DNA of 64,000 bases, taken from assembly GCF_016117655.1 (NCBI RefSeq), contig NZ_CP064936.1, forward strand, positions 1,674,001-1,738,000, read 5' to 3'. The DNA is from Treponema peruense (lineage in GTDB: Bacteria; Spirochaetota; Spirochaetia; Treponematales; Treponemataceae). Positions 33,704 through 43,780 of the stretch are shown in pieces (positions within the stretch are counted from its first letter, which is position 1; every line of letters starts with the position of its first letter). The notes under the pieces are model-generated. The model saw nothing but the letters and a program-made list of their open reading frames with translations, ran no database searches and was not told the origin of the DNA. A program made the position numbers and the translations under genes.

Positions 33704-36469
33704 ATGTTTGATAAGATATTAACGTTTTTTCTTGGATCCAAAAATGATAGAGATGTAAAGGCACTTAAGCCTATAGTCGCCGCTGTAGAAGCAAAAGAAA
33801 GCTGGGCTCAGTCTTTTTCTGACGAACAGTTTCCCCAGCAGACACAGATTCTGAAAGACCGCCTCAATAAGGGCGAAACTCTGGATGATATTCTGCCCGA
33901 AGCATTTGCACTCGCAAGGGAAGCAGCAAGACGTGTTCTGGGAGAAAGAGCCTACCCTGTTCAGATTATGGGTTCTCTTGTTCTTAATTCAGGCCGCATT
34001 ACAGAAATGAAGACCGGAGAAGGAAAGACACTCATGTGCGTTTGTGCTGCGTATCTTAACTCTCTTACAGGAAAAGGCGTTCATATAGTTACCGTCAACG
34101 ATTATCTTGCAGAACGTGACTCTGCCTGGATGGGACGCGTCTACAAATTCCTTGGCCAGAGCGTTGGCTGCATTCTAAGCAACATGGACAACGAAGCAAG
34201 ACGCGCGGCCTATGCATGCGACCTTACTTACGGAACAAACAACGAATTCGGCTTTGACTACCTGCGCGACAACATGCAGATAGATCTTTCAAGAAAGGTT
34301 CAGAGAGGATTCAACTTCTGTATCGTTGACGAAATTGACTCTATTCTTATTGATGAAGCAAGAACCCCGCTTATTATAAGCGGCCAGGGCGAAGACGACA
34401 CTTACAAATACCACGAAGTAGACAAATATGTAAACCAGTTTACCGAAGTTGCAAAAGACCCCAAGACAAACGACTATCCTGATGAAGTGGACATGACTCC
34501 CGAACAGAGAGCAGCTTTGGAAGGCGACTACAAACTGGACGAAAAGAGCCGCAGAGTTTCATTTACCGACAAGGGTATGAACAAAATAAATGACATTCTG
34601 CACCAGCACAACCTTATTTCAGAAGATTCTACTGTTTTTGACGAGCAGAATTTTGAGTACGTTCACTATTTTACACAGGCTGTCCGTGCACATACACTTT
34701 ATCACAATGATGTTGACTATGTTGTAAAAGACGGTCAGGTTCAAATTGTAGATGAATTTACAGGACGCATTCTTGAAGGAAGACGCTACGGTGACGGACT
34801 TCATCAGGCAATAGAAGCAAAGGAACACCTGCGTATTGCACAGCGCAACAGAACACTTGCCACAATTACATTCCAGAACTACTTCAGAATGTATGACAAA
34901 CTTTCCGGAATGACAGGAACAGCTGCTACAGAAGCTGTTGAATTCAGCAAAATATACAACCTTGATGTAGTTGTAATTCCTACAAACCGCCCTGTTGCAA
35001 GAAAAGACGAAGATGATGAAGTATACCTTAACGAAAGCGACAAGTGGAACGCAATTGTAAAGGAAGTTGACGAATGCCACAAAAAAGGACAGCCTGTTCT
35101 TATCGGTACAGTTTCTGTAGAAAAGTCAGAGCATCTGTCTGCCCTTCTTACACGCAGGGGAATAAAGCATGAAGTTCTTAACGCAAAGAACCATGCACGT
35201 GAAGCAATGATTATTGCAGAAGCCGGTGCAAAGGGAGCTGTAACAGTAGCCACAAACATGGCCGGACGCGGTACAGACATTAAGCTTGGCGGAAACCCCG
35301 AAATGAGGGCAAGAAAGCGTGTCGGAACAGAAGCTTCCCAGGAACAGTTCGAGGCAGCACTCGCCATAGAAAAGGAACAGTACAAAAAGGACTATGAAGA
35401 AGTAAAAGCCCTCGGCGGTCTATATGTAATAGGTTCAGAACGCCATGAATCCAGGCGCATAGACAACCAGTTACGCGGACGTTCGGGACGTCAGGGTGAC
35501 CCAGGAAGAAGCAAATTCTATATTTCAATGGATGATGATCTTATGAGACTCTTCGGCGGGGAACGCATGAAGAAAATCATGACCAGCGTCGGTATGGAAC
35601 CCGGTGAACCAATAAACCATCCATGGCTTAACAAAAGCATCGAAAAGGCACAAAAGAAAGTCGAAGAGCGCAACTTTGAAATAAGAAAGAACCTTCTTGA
35701 CTATGATGATGTTCTTAACCAGCAGAGAAAGTTCATCTATGAGCAGCGTGACGAAATTCTTGCAGACAACAATCTTTCCGGACGCGTTATGGACAATGCA
35801 AAAGAAAGTGTTGCAGCTATTTTTGAAGAATACGAGGCAGAAAAACGCCACTCAAAGGCAAATTCCCAGTCGGCACTTGCAGACAAAATCAAGAATACAT
35901 TCGGACAGATTGTTCAATATGACAGTCTTACAAAAGAAGGTGTCACGGCAATCCTTCAGAACGATATTACCCAGAAGGAAATGCTTGTAGGCAAGCCCAA
36001 TCTTAATATGTTTATACGCTATCAGTATATCCAGATGATAGACAAAAAGTGGCTTGACCAGCTTGAATACCTCGACGGTCTCAGGGAAGCCGTACACCTG
36101 CGCTCTTACGGAAGTAAAAATCCTCTTACCGAATACAAAATTGACGGTTTCAATACATTTGATGCCATGCTTGATGACATAAGGGATTCTGTTACCAGCC
36201 GTGTCTTTAAGGTAAAGATTCAGATTCAGCCGGCAGAACGCGAAATAAGGCAGCAGAATGTTCATATGAATGCACAGCACCAGGAGGCGCAGTCTGCTAT
36301 CGATTCACAGACAAGATCAGCCCAGCAGGCAGCACAGAATTCTGCAATGAGAAGCGGCAGACAAGGTCAGAGTATAACAGTAACAAGGGCAACCCCAAAG
36401 ATAGGAAGAAATGATCCCTGCCCGTGCGGTTCCGGAAAGAAATACAAGAACTGTTGCGGTAAAAACTAA
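33704..36469 (+). CDS. secA: Preprotein translocase ATPase SecA
   Basis: Motor of the Sec export pathway; it binds SecYEG and drives unfolded preproteins across the inner membrane. Walker [10 protein letters not shown] is at residues 102-110 and Walker B at [17 protein letters not shown] near 207-222. Helicase motifs [14 protein letters not shown] and [11 protein letters not shown] follow. The C-terminus keeps the zinc/SecB-binding [13 protein letters not shown]. The 921-residue length is normal. No SD precedes the ATG. It converges with the signal peptidase gene, so two export functions are adjacent. Confidence 0.98.
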   Translation: MFDKILTFFLGSKNDRDVKALKPIVAAVEAKESWAQSFSDEQFPQQTQILKDRLNKGETLDDILPEAFALAREAARRVLGERAYPVQIMGSLVLNSGRITEMKTGEGKTLMCVCAAYLNSLTGKGVHIVTVNDYLAERDSAWMGRVYKFLGQSVGCILSNMDNEARRAAYACDLTYGTNNEFGFDYLRDNMQIDLSRKVQRGFNFCIVDEIDSILIDEARTPLIISGQGEDDTYKYHEVDKYVNQFTEVAKDPKTNDYPDEVDMTPEQRAALEGDYKLDEKSRRVSFTDKGMNKINDILHQHNLISEDSTVFDEQNFEYVHYFTQAVRAHTLYHNDVDYVVKDGQVQIVDEFTGRILEGRRYGDGLHQAIEAKEHLRIAQRNRTLATITFQNYFRMYDKLSGMTGTAATEAVEFSKIYNLDVVVIPTNRPVARKDEDDEVYLNESDKWNAIVKEVDECHKKGQPVLIGTVSVEKSEHLSALLTRRGIKHEVLNAKNHAREAMIIAEAGAKGAVTVATNMAGRGTDIKLGGNPEMRARKRVGTEASQEQFEAALAIEKEQYKKDYEEVKALGGLYVIGSERHESRRIDNQLRGRSGRQGDPGRSKFYISMDDDLMRLFGGERMKKIMTSVGMEPGEPINHPWLNKSIEKAQKKVEERNFEIRKNLLDYDDVLNQQRKFIYEQRDEILADNNLSGRVMDNAKESVAAIFEEYEAEKRHSKANSQSALADKIKNTFGQIVQYDSLTKEGVTAILQNDITQKEMLVGKPNLNMFIRYQYIQMIDKKWLDQLEYLDGLREAVHLRSYGSKNPLTEYKIDGFNTFDAMLDDIRDSVTSRVFKVKIQIQPAEREIRQQNVHMNAQHQEAQSAIDSQTRSAQQAAQNSAMRSGRQGQSITVTRATPKIGRNDPCPCGSGKKYKNCCGKN

Positions 36470-36475
36470 GCTTAG

Positions 36476-36510
36476 AACAGGACATTCTCCAGTACAAAGA
36501 ATGTCCTGTT
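36476..36510 (+). terminator. Hairpin after secA
   Basis: AACAGGACATTC (36476-36487) pairs with GAATGTCCTGTT (36499-36510). The T tail is poor. It is a first stop or processing structure before the terminator that follows. Confidence 0.5.
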
Positions 36511-36520
36511 TAATTAGTTG

Positions 36521-36567
36521 AATAAAAAAAAGAACCACCCGTTTGTAACAGGTGGTTCTTTTTTTTA
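36521..36567. terminator. Bidirectional terminator between secA and lepB
   Basis: AGAACCACC (36531-36539) pairs with GGTGGTTCT (36551-36559). An A run is on the left and a T8 run on the right, suitable for both converging genes. Confidence 0.9.
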
Positions 36568-36570
36568 TTC

Positions 36571-38328
36571 TCATTTCCGGGAATCAGGTATTCCTATTCT
36601 GTTAAGCGGCCAGAATCTGAAACTGGCTTTACCCAGTATTCTGTCACGTTCAACATACTGCGGTGCCATATTGGAATAATATCTTATCGAAAGCGGATCG
36701 TATGCAGTTACATTCACAAGTGCCTGTTTATAGCTGTGGCGCATATCAAGTGAATTATAGCGGTTGTCTCCCATCATCATATATGACTTTGCAGGAATAA
36801 CAGCCATGGTTCCGTCAGAATTATTTGGAGGGAAAACCGGCATATTTCTCTGGTCCATACGCAGAATATAGTCATTCAAAGCTTGGGCAAATACAAGCTG
36901 TTCCATTCTCACAGGACTTGCGGCCACTTCAGAAGAAGAAGCACCGGACTCAACAAGACGTGCCGTTTCGACAACAATGCGTCCGAACGCAAGTTTTGCC
37001 ATAACATTCAGCCTAAAGCACGCGTCAGAATACATATCTCCTCCAACAAGGAAAGCATCCAGAACTGAAGAATTTTTGTGCCAGCCGTTCATGAACATGT
37101 CAAACCACTGCGCTCCTCCGTCAACAGTCAAAAGGTTAAGCGCATGCGTGTTTACAGAACTGAACAGGTTGTAAATAAAAAGATCTGCGGAATTAAGAAG
37201 ACCGGCGGCAATTTCTGCACTGACTGTTCCGCCTTTGGCAAAAGATGCAAATTGTGCAGAAAGACGCTCACACTCAGCAGCAGCAGATTTAAGGTCAAGC
37301 GCGCGTCTTTCACTTTCTATATAAAGAGTGCTATCATAATCACTTTCGCTCATAGGAATCCATTCTATTTTGTTTTTGGTTTCTGAAGAAAGGCCGTTAA
37401 GGTTCCATGCGGCCCACTTTTTGTCATCTTCCACGACTTTGAATTCAGGATTTGCCCTGGTTCTTGAATAAAGGTTTCCGTCAAGCATTACAAGCTGCTC
37501 GCCTTCTGTTCCGACAATTCTTTTGACAAGAGGATCTGCCTTTATTTCACCGTTTTCGTCGGTATTTGTTTTAAGAAGTGTAAGCGAACACATGTAAATA
37601 AACTGGCTGAAAAAAGTCTTTACTTCGCTTTTTCTGTCATTTCCATAATGTGGATTCCTGAATACTACAATATCGCCCCTTTTGTAATCCTGAATGTAGG
37701 GAATTCCGGCCTGACTAAGCGGAAACTTTGGTCCTGCAAGAGTCTTAAACACAACAACCCTGTCTTTAACAAGAAAAGTCGGCACCATGCTTTCAGAAGG
37801 AATTTCATAAAGTTGGAATAAAAAAATATTCAGAAGAATAATGGTAAACACAGCCTGAATAAGCGCGTCAACCCACTCAAGGATTTCCCTTAAAACAGCA
37901 GCGGCTCCGTGCAGGGAAGACTTGGGAAAGTTCTGGACAAGCGCCCCCCACTCTTCGTTAAGGGAAACAATGCGCTTTTCGGACAGAATGTGCTGGATAT
38001 AAAACGAAATGAGCATGGTTACAGTCCACACAAGTGCACACATAATGTCCAGTGCGAACGGCATTCCTCTGTTACCCGAACGCTGTATTACAAAAGCGCT
38101 TATAAAAACAAAGGGCTCATACTGAAAGACGCGCCTTATAGCCGTAAGATGACGCAGATTTGATTTTTTAAGAAGCTGAATGTTTCCTGAATAAAATAAA
38201 ATTGCCGTAAAAACTGCAGCAAGAGGGAAAGCCAGAAGCGAAATATCGGCATGGAAAGAAAGGCTTAAAATACTGAAAAGTACAGAAAGCACAATGTTTA
38301 TGTAAATGCAAACAGTTAGTTTTTTCAT
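36571..38328 (-). CDS. lepB: Signal peptidase I, enlarged
   Basis: Serine-lysine peptidase that removes signal peptides after Sec export. S180 lies in IPSESMVPTF, K269 in VKRIVGTEGE and the box E sequence GDNRYNSLDMR begins at 520. N-terminal membrane segments (about five within 1-175) exceed the usual one to three. Between boxes D and E there is an insert of about 200 residues (roughly 295-505), mostly helical and rich in Ala and Leu. It makes the protein 585 residues against 250-330 in most bacteria. The insert is unrecognised and may be a lineage-specific periplasmic domain. Confidence 0.92.
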   Translation of the reverse strand: MKKLTVCIYINIVLSVLFSILSLSFHADISLLAFPLAAVFTAILFYSGNIQLLKKSNLRHLTAIRRVFQYEPFVFISAFVIQRSGNRGMPFALDIMCALVWTVTMLISFYIQHILSEKRIVSLNEEWGALVQNFPKSSLHGAAAVLREILEWVDALIQAVFTIILLNIFLFQLYEIPSESMVPTFLVKDRVVVFKTLAGPKFPLSQAGIPYIQDYKRGDIVVFRNPHYGNDRKSEVKTFFSQFIYMCSLTLLKTNTDENGEIKADPLVKRIVGTEGEQLVMLDGNLYSRTRANPEFKVVEDDKKWAAWNLNGLSSETKNKIEWIPMSESDYDSTLYIESERRALDLKSAAAECERLSAQFASFAKGGTVSAEIAAGLLNSADLFIYNLFSSVNTHALNLLTVDGGAQWFDMFMNGWHKNSSVLDAFLVGGDMYSDACFRLNVMAKLAFGRIVVETARLVESGASSSEVAASPVRMEQLVFAQALNDYILRMDQRNMPVFPPNNSDGTMAVIPAKSYMMMGDNRYNSLDMRHSYKQALVNVTAYDPLSIRYYSNMAPQYVERDRILGKASFRFWPLNRIGIPDSRK

Positions 38329-38331
38329 GCC

Positions 38332-38359
38332 TTGATTATATCAAAAATACTGATATAAT
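38332..38359 (+). promoter_or_regulatory. Promoter of the HPt gene (implies leaderless mRNA)
   Basis: TTGATT (38332-38337), 16 bases, TATAAT (38354-38359). The start point would be near 38366, two bases before the ATG. Confidence 0.55.
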
Positions 38360-38367
38360 ACTACTGT

Positions 38368-38712
38368 ATGGCTCTTGCATTTAATATAGACAAAGCACTT
38401 TCTCTTCTCGGAGGCGAACAGGATCTTCTAAAGGAACTTCTTGAGTCGTTTGTAAGGGATAAAATTTTTGAACCAAAGAAACTGGAACAGCTCGAAACCC
38501 TGGATGACAAGTCCGAAGCCGTAGCCTATGTCCATTACTTTAAGGGTGCCGCAAGACAGCTTTCTGCAGAAACCCTTGCCCAAACAGGACAGGAACTTGA
38601 AGACATTCTGCGCAACAAAAAAACAGGCAGTCTTGAAGAGCTCAACAAAAAATTCTATCTTGACTACCAGAATGCATACAAAGCCTTTACTCATGCCCTG
38701 GAAATATTATAG
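38368..38712 (+). CDS. Stand-alone HPt phosphotransfer protein
   Basis: A 114-residue four-helix HPt domain. The phosphorylated histidine is H56 in YVHYFKGAARQL, which matches HxxKGxA. HPt proteins relay phosphate between hybrid kinases and response regulators. No kinase gene is adjacent. There is no SD and the promoter position suggests a leaderless message. Its last 22 bases overlap the convergent TatD gene. Confidence 0.82.
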   Translation: MALAFNIDKALSLLGGEQDLLKELLESFVRDKIFEPKKLEQLETLDDKSEAVAYVHYFKGAARQLSAETLAQTGQELEDILRNKKTGSLEELNKKFYLDYQNAYKAFTHALEIL

Positions 38713-39470
38713 GCACTGCAAAAGTTTTTTTCTGTCACATACTGAATTTCCTGCAGACTGCATTTTCTGATTGATGCGGCAGTTTCATAAACATTTTTAA
38801 TGGCACAGGCCTTTGAATATTTTTCTCCCCTCTGTGTCTGAAAAGGTGCATCTGTTTCAAAAAGAATTCTGTCTGCAGGAAGTTCTGCTACGCATGAAAT
38901 ATTTTTTTTGTTTCCCCTGAAAATTCCGCTTCCGAAAGAAAAGTATGAGTTTATTCCGCGAGAAAGAAGGGAAGAAGCCTCGCGCACACCGAATGCAAAT
39001 GAATGAAAGACCACTGACCTTAATGAAGAAAGTTCGCGGGTGTACGAAAACAGAATATCCAGCGCCTTTCTGTCATGAATTATAAGCGGAACACCATATT
39101 CCAAAGCCTTTTTGACCGAAAACTCCCAGGCCAGAATCTGCTGTTGTTTTTGCGACTTGAATTCAGGGGTAAAAAAGTCAAAGCCACTCTCGCCTATTGC
39201 AGAAATCTGACCTGTTTCCAGAAGTTCACACATAAACTCTGAATCACAAAGATCTGGATTCTGCGGATGAAAGCCGTAAGACTCAACCACAAAGGCATTT
39301 CTTTGTTCAGAAAGAATTTTTGCAGCAGCTTTCTGTTTTGCAAAGTCATCACTGGAATGCGCACAGGAACAAAGCATAAGTTCTTCTTCTTTTTCAAGTC
39401 CGGCATAAATTTCCTGCGCACCAAAAATTTCTGCACACTGACCAAGATGAATATGGGCGTCACAGTACAT
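38691..39470 (-). CDS. TatD-family metal-dependent DNase
   Basis: A 259-residue TIM-barrel hydrolase. Metal-site motifs are visible: DAHIHLG at the N-terminus, GESGFDFF, PLIIHDRKA, VVFHSF and FETDAPFQ. Family members act on DNA or serve in quality control of nucleic acids. Sequence between the motifs is more divergent than in TatD itself. ATG 39470 is preceded by GGAGG 4 bases upstream, and earlier in-frame codons have no SD. Confidence 0.82.
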   Translation of the reverse strand: MYCDAHIHLGQCAEIFGAQEIYAGLEKEEELMLCSCAHSSDDFAKQKAAAKILSEQRNAFVVESYGFHPQNPDLCDSEFMCELLETGQISAIGESGFDFFTPEFKSQKQQQILAWEFSVKKALEYGVPLIIHDRKALDILFSYTRELSSLRSVVFHSFAFGVREASSLLSRGINSYFSFGSGIFRGNKKNISCVAELPADRILFETDAPFQTQRGEKYSKACAIKNVYETAASIRKCSLQEIQYVTEKNFCSAYNISRA

Positions 39471-39599
39471 AATACCTCCGCAAAATAAGTTCCTGCACTT
39501 TAGTGCCAACAATAAAAAAGTCTAAACACTTTCCGTGTAATTCCGAAAATATAATTACAGGGTGAATAACAAAACAGTCCCCTGTTACAGGAGCAGAAC

Positions 39600-39821
39600 A
39601 TGGGAAGTTACACATTAAAAAGCATCGGAAAGGCAAGTGACTACATGACAATCCTTCGTGACACGGAGGACGGATTTGTCGTAAGAATTGTCCGCGACAA
39701 GGACGGCTACGATGAAATAACAACTGACTTTATCTCAAAGGCTCTTTTTGACAGCTGCATAAGAACAGGCTACCTTACAAAGATTGCAGACTCCGAGCAG
39801 AAACTCGCAGTTAACGCTTAG
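39600..39821 (+). CDS. Small conserved-looking protein, unknown
   Basis: A 73-residue hydrophilic protein with an AGGAG site 6 bases before the ATG and a TATAAT at 39550-39555. Alternating strands (YMTILRDTEDGFVVRIVRD, then ITTDFISKALFDSCIRTGYL) suggest a compact alpha/beta fold. No signal peptide or metal motif is seen. I do not recognise the family. The clear SD and codon usage support a real gene. Confidence 0.6.
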   Translation: MGSYTLKSIGKASDYMTILRDTEDGFVVRIVRDKDGYDEITTDFISKALFDSCIRTGYLTKIADSEQKLAVNA

Positions 39822-39843
39822 GTTTTTACCTGAACTATTCAGT

Positions 39844-40809
39844 TTACAATACATTGTCTTCTATAAGCTGTCTGGCAGCATCAAATCTGGCTTTCCTGTC
39901 ACTTGTCCGGGGAAGCCAGTTTATTTTTACACCTTTTCGTTCCATTCCGCGGAACCAGGTTTCCTGGCGTTTTGCAAACTGACAGATAGCATGATAAAGT
40001 TCATCTGTCATTGTCTGAACAGAATCTATCTTACCTTCCAGAAACAAACTCACATATCTGTATTCAAGCCCCAGTTTTTCAAGACGTTCCCAGGAAAATC
40101 CCTGCTCATGGAGTGAAGAAACTTCTTCTATCATTCCGGCTTCAATACGTTCAATAAGCCGTAGCTTTATATTCTGCCTGAGTACATCCCTTTCAAGGGT
40201 TGTTCCTATTACAAAAGAATCAATCTGCGGACGCGGCCCGGTTCTTTTTTTTAATTCTGCACATTCGGGACTTTGTCGGAAGGTTTCTATTTCTATAGCC
40301 CTTACAACGCGTTCCCTTATCAGAAGATCACTTTTGTTATGAAGATTTGGTCTGAGCTCAAGAAGTTTTTTTCCAAGTTCTTCAAGGGAAAGTTTGTCAA
40401 GTTCTGCACGCAGGTCTTTGTTTTCTTCTACCGGAACAAAATCATAACCTCTTACAACAGAGTCAACATACATTCCTGTTCCGCCAACAATAAAAGGCAT
40501 TTTTCCTTCTGAACGCATAGTTTTGAACAGAGAATAAAAATCCTGCTGGTAAGAAAAAACATTGTATTCACTGGCCAGCGTTGTAATGTCAATCAGATGA
40601 TACGGTATTTTTTTTGAACCGGCGGAATATTCGCTTAGGTCTTTTCCGCTTCCCAAATCAAGTCCTTTATAAACCTGCCTTGAGTCTGCAGAAATAATTT
40701 CCCAGCCGTACTCTGCCGCAAGCTGTACTCCAAGAGAAGTTTTTCCTACGGCAGTCGGTCCCAGAAGAACCACACAGTTGGGCTTTAAGGAATTTACAGG
40801 ACTCTGCAT
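39844..40809 (-). CDS. miaA: tRNA dimethylallyltransferase
   Basis: Adds a dimethylallyl group to A37 of tRNAs that read UNN codons. Motifs: P-loop GPTAVGKTSL at the start, ISADSRQVYKGLD, IVGGTGMYVDS and QFAKRQETWFR. The 321-residue length is normal. ATG 40809 lies inside the end of the rRNA methyltransferase gene (16-base overlap), and no SD is clear. The position at the end of the suf operon is notable because MiaB, which completes this modification, is an Fe-S enzyme. Confidence 0.96.
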   Translation of the reverse strand: MQSPVNSLKPNCVVLLGPTAVGKTSLGVQLAAEYGWEIISADSRQVYKGLDLGSGKDLSEYSAGSKKIPYHLIDITTLASEYNVFSYQQDFYSLFKTMRSEGKMPFIVGGTGMYVDSVVRGYDFVPVEENKDLRAELDKLSLEELGKKLLELRPNLHNKSDLLIRERVVRAIEIETFRQSPECAELKKRTGPRPQIDSFVIGTTLERDVLRQNIKLRLIERIEAGMIEEVSSLHEQGFSWERLEKLGLEYRYVSLFLEGKIDSVQTMTDELYHAICQFAKRQETWFRGMERKGVKINWLPRTSDRKARFDAARQLIEDNVL

Positions 40810-42047
40810 ATTGCGCACTTGAGGTATTCGCTCTTCGGATAGCCGAGAAGAACAGGATGATCGGGGCCTGCTCCTCTTTTTTCAAGAACCTGCACTCTTT
40901 TGTGACTGTCCATTGCAGCATGCATTATCATAGAATAGAATGTATTTTCATCGAAGTAATATGAACAGGAACAGGTTACAAGAATTCCGCCTTCATTAAG
41001 AAGTCTCATTGCCCTAAGGTTTATTTCCTTGTATCCGCCGTAAGCTTTTTGGATAAGTTTTGCACTTTTTGTAAAAGCAGGAGGATCCAGAATTATTACG
41101 TCGAATTTTTCCCCGTCGGCTTCATACTTTTTAAGAAGATCAAAAACATCGCCACAAACAGCTTCCATTGTTTTGGATGCGTTGTTCAGCTTAATATTGC
41201 GGTTTATCATGTCTACCGCTTCTTGGGAAATGTCGGCACTTACAACTTTACGGGCGCCGGCCTTTACTGCATTGAGTCCAAAGGCTCCTGTATGTGAAAA
41301 AGTATCAAGGACTTTTTTTCCTTTGCAGAATTCAGCAGCACGGGCACGGTTGAATTTCTGATCCAAAAAATAGCCTGTTTTCTGACCATGGGCAATGTCT
41401 ACATGAATTTTTACGCCGTTTTCGGTAATTGTAATTGTTTCGTTTCTTTCGGCTCCAATCCAGCCTGACTTTTCGGCAAGTCCCTCTTTTTCACGAACAG
41501 AAGCGTCACTTCTTTCATAAATTCCGTAAGGAGAACAGACGTTCTTCAAGGCTTCAATTATTTCATCACGGAACACTTCGCATGCAAGGGCAAGGAACTG
41601 GACAACAAGATAAACCCTGTCATCCTCGCAGTAACGCTCAACGATAAGACCCGGAATAAAGTCTGCCTCGCCGAAAATAAGCCTGTAGCTGTCAGAGTCA
41701 GAATAATTGAGTCTGCGTATATTTGCTGCATCGCGTACAATTTTTTCCCAGTAAGATCTGGTATCGGCAGCAATAATATCTGCATGGGCGCATCCTATCA
41801 TGCGTACTGTAATGCGTGACTTGCGGTTTATAATGCCTGTTCCAAGAAAGCCACCTGCATTGGTACATACTTCAACAAGAGAACCGTCAGAAACTTTGCA
41901 GTCAGCAAGAGAAGTAGTTTTTATTCCGCTTCCGTCGGCCGCTGCAAATTTAACAGAGTGAATCTCATTGTCAAAAACCCAGGGAAATCCCTGAGCAATT
42001 TCTTTATCTTCCTTTGGCTTCAATAATATTCTTGCAGTGTCAGTCAT
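40794..42047 (-). CDS. RlmI-like rRNA (cytosine-C5) methyltransferase
   Basis: A 417-residue SAM-dependent methyltransferase with an N-terminal PUA-like RNA-binding domain (FPWVFDNEIH, GTGIINRKSRITVRMI). The catalytic part shows GQKTGYFLDQKFNR, VLDTFSHTGAFGLNAVKAGA, the ILDPPAFTKS motif IV and the TCSCSYYF motif VI with cysteines. It most resembles RlmI, which makes m5C1962 in 23S rRNA. The start has GAGGT 6 bases upstream and overlaps sufU by 8 bases. Confidence 0.88.
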   Translation of the reverse strand: MTDTARILLKPKEDKEIAQGFPWVFDNEIHSVKFAAADGSGIKTTSLADCKVSDGSLVEVCTNAGGFLGTGIINRKSRITVRMIGCAHADIIAADTRSYWEKIVRDAANIRRLNYSDSDSYRLIFGEADFIPGLIVERYCEDDRVYLVVQFLALACEVFRDEIIEALKNVCSPYGIYERSDASVREKEGLAEKSGWIGAERNETITITENGVKIHVDIAHGQKTGYFLDQKFNRARAAEFCKGKKVLDTFSHTGAFGLNAVKAGARKVVSADISQEAVDMINRNIKLNNASKTMEAVCGDVFDLLKKYEADGEKFDVIILDPPAFTKSAKLIQKAYGGYKEINLRAMRLLNEGGILVTCSCSYYFDENTFYSMIMHAAMDSHKRVQVLEKRGAGPDHPVLLGYPKSEYLKCAICRVL

Positions 42048-42516
42048 TTTTTACCTCACAGTGTGAAACAGAACCTTGTCCGGCAGATTTTCCGTTTCCG
42101 AGCATTTCCTGCATGGTGTGCCAGCCCAAAACCGCGCATTTTACACGTGCAGGCATAAAACTTATGTTTTTGAGTGAAGCAGCCTCATCCAGTTCTTCCA
42201 AAGCTTCTCCGTCTGCCTTACCCTGAATCATATCCATAAAAAGGGATGCAAGCCTTAAAGCTTCTTCGCGAGACTTTCCTATTACATCATCCAGCATCAT
42301 GTCAACAGAAGCCTGGCTTACGGCACAACCCGACCCGTTAAAGGAACCGTCAGTTATTATTCCGTTTTCGTCAATTTTAAGCTGAAGGTAAATGTTGTCT
42401 CCACAACTTGGATTAACCCCCTGAAGTGTAAGCGAAGCGCCTTCTGTAACCCCCTTGTGACTGGGGTTCAAATTATGTTCGTTAAGAATTTCCTGATAAA
42501 GCGATTTTAAATCCAT
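42040..42516 (-). CDS. sufU: SufU, zinc-dependent sulfurtransferase/scaffold
   Basis: Partner of the cysteine desulfurase SufS; it accepts the persulfide for Fe-S assembly. Conserved cysteines lie in NPSCGD, GSGCAVSQAS and PARVKCAVLGW, the family pattern with an aspartate between. The 158-residue length is slightly longer at the C-terminus, which ends in Gly/Ser/Lys residues. It has a GGAG SD and is 16 bases after sufS. Confidence 0.92.
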   Translation of the reverse strand: MDLKSLYQEILNEHNLNPSHKGVTEGASLTLQGVNPSCGDNIYLQLKIDENGIITDGSFNGSGCAVSQASVDMMLDDVIGKSREEALRLASLFMDMIQGKADGEALEELDEAASLKNISFMPARVKCAVLGWHTMQEMLGNGKSAGQGSVSHCEVKND

Positions 42517-42532
42517 TTTATAACTCCGTGTT

Positions 42533-43780
42533 TTAGTCTTTAAAACCCATCCATCCGCGGATTTTTGAAACTTTTTCTACAAAGCGAACTGCTTCGTCCT
42601 GCGTATTGTAAAAATAAGCACTTGCTCTGGCTGTACTTCCGACCCCAAGCTTCTGCATCAAAGGCTGAGCGCAGTGGTGACCGGCTCGTATTGCAACATG
42701 TTCTGTATCAAGAATAGATGCAATGTCATGCGGATGAACACCATCTATTGTGAAAGTAACAATTCCGCAGTGTTTTGCGCTGTCAGAATTTCCTATCACA
42801 TGAACGTGCGGAATGTTTGAAAAGCCGTCCATGATTATTTTGGCAAGATTATTGTCGTTGCGCTCAATATTTTCGAGACCGACTTCATCAAGGTATTTTA
42901 CAGCGCGCGCAAATCCCACTGCATCACCGGCATTGACTGTTCCCGCTTCAAACTTGTGCGGAAGTTCGGCATATGTGGCACTTTCGCGGGTTACATATTC
43001 TATCATTTCACCGCCCGAAAGGAACGGAGGCATTGCGTCAAGCAAATCTTTTCTTCCGTAAAGCGCGCCAATTCCCATAGGAGCACAAAGTTTGTGGCCG
43101 CTCATCGCAAAAAAATCTGCTCCAAGCTGCTGTACATCTATCTTCATATGCGGGGAACTCTGCGCTCCGTCTACAACAACAACAGCACCCTTTCCATTGT
43201 CACCGACGCGGTGTGCAAAAGCAGCTATATCAGAAACGGGATTGGTAATTCCAAAAACATTGCTTACCTGCGCAATCGCAACGATTTTTGTCCTGGAATT
43301 TATTTTGCCTTCATATTCTTCTTTTGAAATAACACCGTCATCAGAACTTTCCAGCCACACAAGCTTTGCTTTTTTTGCACGGCATACCATCTGCCAGGGA
43401 AGAATATTGGAATGATGTTCCATGCAGGAAACAACAATTTCATCCCCTTCATTTACAGAATTCATACCGTAGCTGTATGCAACAAGGTTAAGGCTTTCTG
43501 TAGTATTCCGTGTAAATATAAGACATGAAGAGTCCGGCGCATTTATAAAGTCCGCAACAGTTTTTCTGGAATTCTCATAAAGATCCGTAGCTTTAATACT
43601 TAACGAATAAAGACCGCGCAGAGGATTCGCATTTGACGTTCTGTAAAAATCAGAAACGGCTTCTATTACACAGTCAGGACGCTGGGTTGTTGCAGCACTG
43701 TCAAGATAAACCAAATCTTTATTTTCAGGAGCAGAAAAAATTTTAAAATCTTTTCTAAACTCATTTGCAGCGCTATTCAT
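42533..43780 (-). CDS. sufS: Cysteine desulfurase SufS
   Basis: PLP enzyme that takes sulfur from cysteine for Fe-S clusters. The PLP lysine lies in SGHKLCAPMGIGAL and the active-site cysteine in RAGHHCAQPLM. YLDSAATTQRP near the N-terminus and FTRNTTESLNLVA are typical group II features. The product is 415 residues. ATG 43780 has AAGGAG 6 bases upstream. TTG 43798 is less likely. It overlaps sufD by 8 bases. Confidence 0.97.
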   Translation of the reverse strand: MNSAANEFRKDFKIFSAPENKDLVYLDSAATTQRPDCVIEAVSDFYRTSNANPLRGLYSLSIKATDLYENSRKTVADFINAPDSSCLIFTRNTTESLNLVAYSYGMNSVNEGDEIVVSCMEHHSNILPWQMVCRAKKAKLVWLESSDDGVISKEEYEGKINSRTKIVAIAQVSNVFGITNPVSDIAAFAHRVGDNGKGAVVVVDGAQSSPHMKIDVQQLGADFFAMSGHKLCAPMGIGALYGRKDLLDAMPPFLSGGEMIEYVTRESATYAELPHKFEAGTVNAGDAVGFARAVKYLDEVGLENIERNDNNLAKIIMDGFSNIPHVHVIGNSDSAKHCGIVTFTIDGVHPHDIASILDTEHVAIRAGHHCAQPLMQKLGVGSTARASAYFYNTQDEAVRFVEKVSKIRGWMGFKD

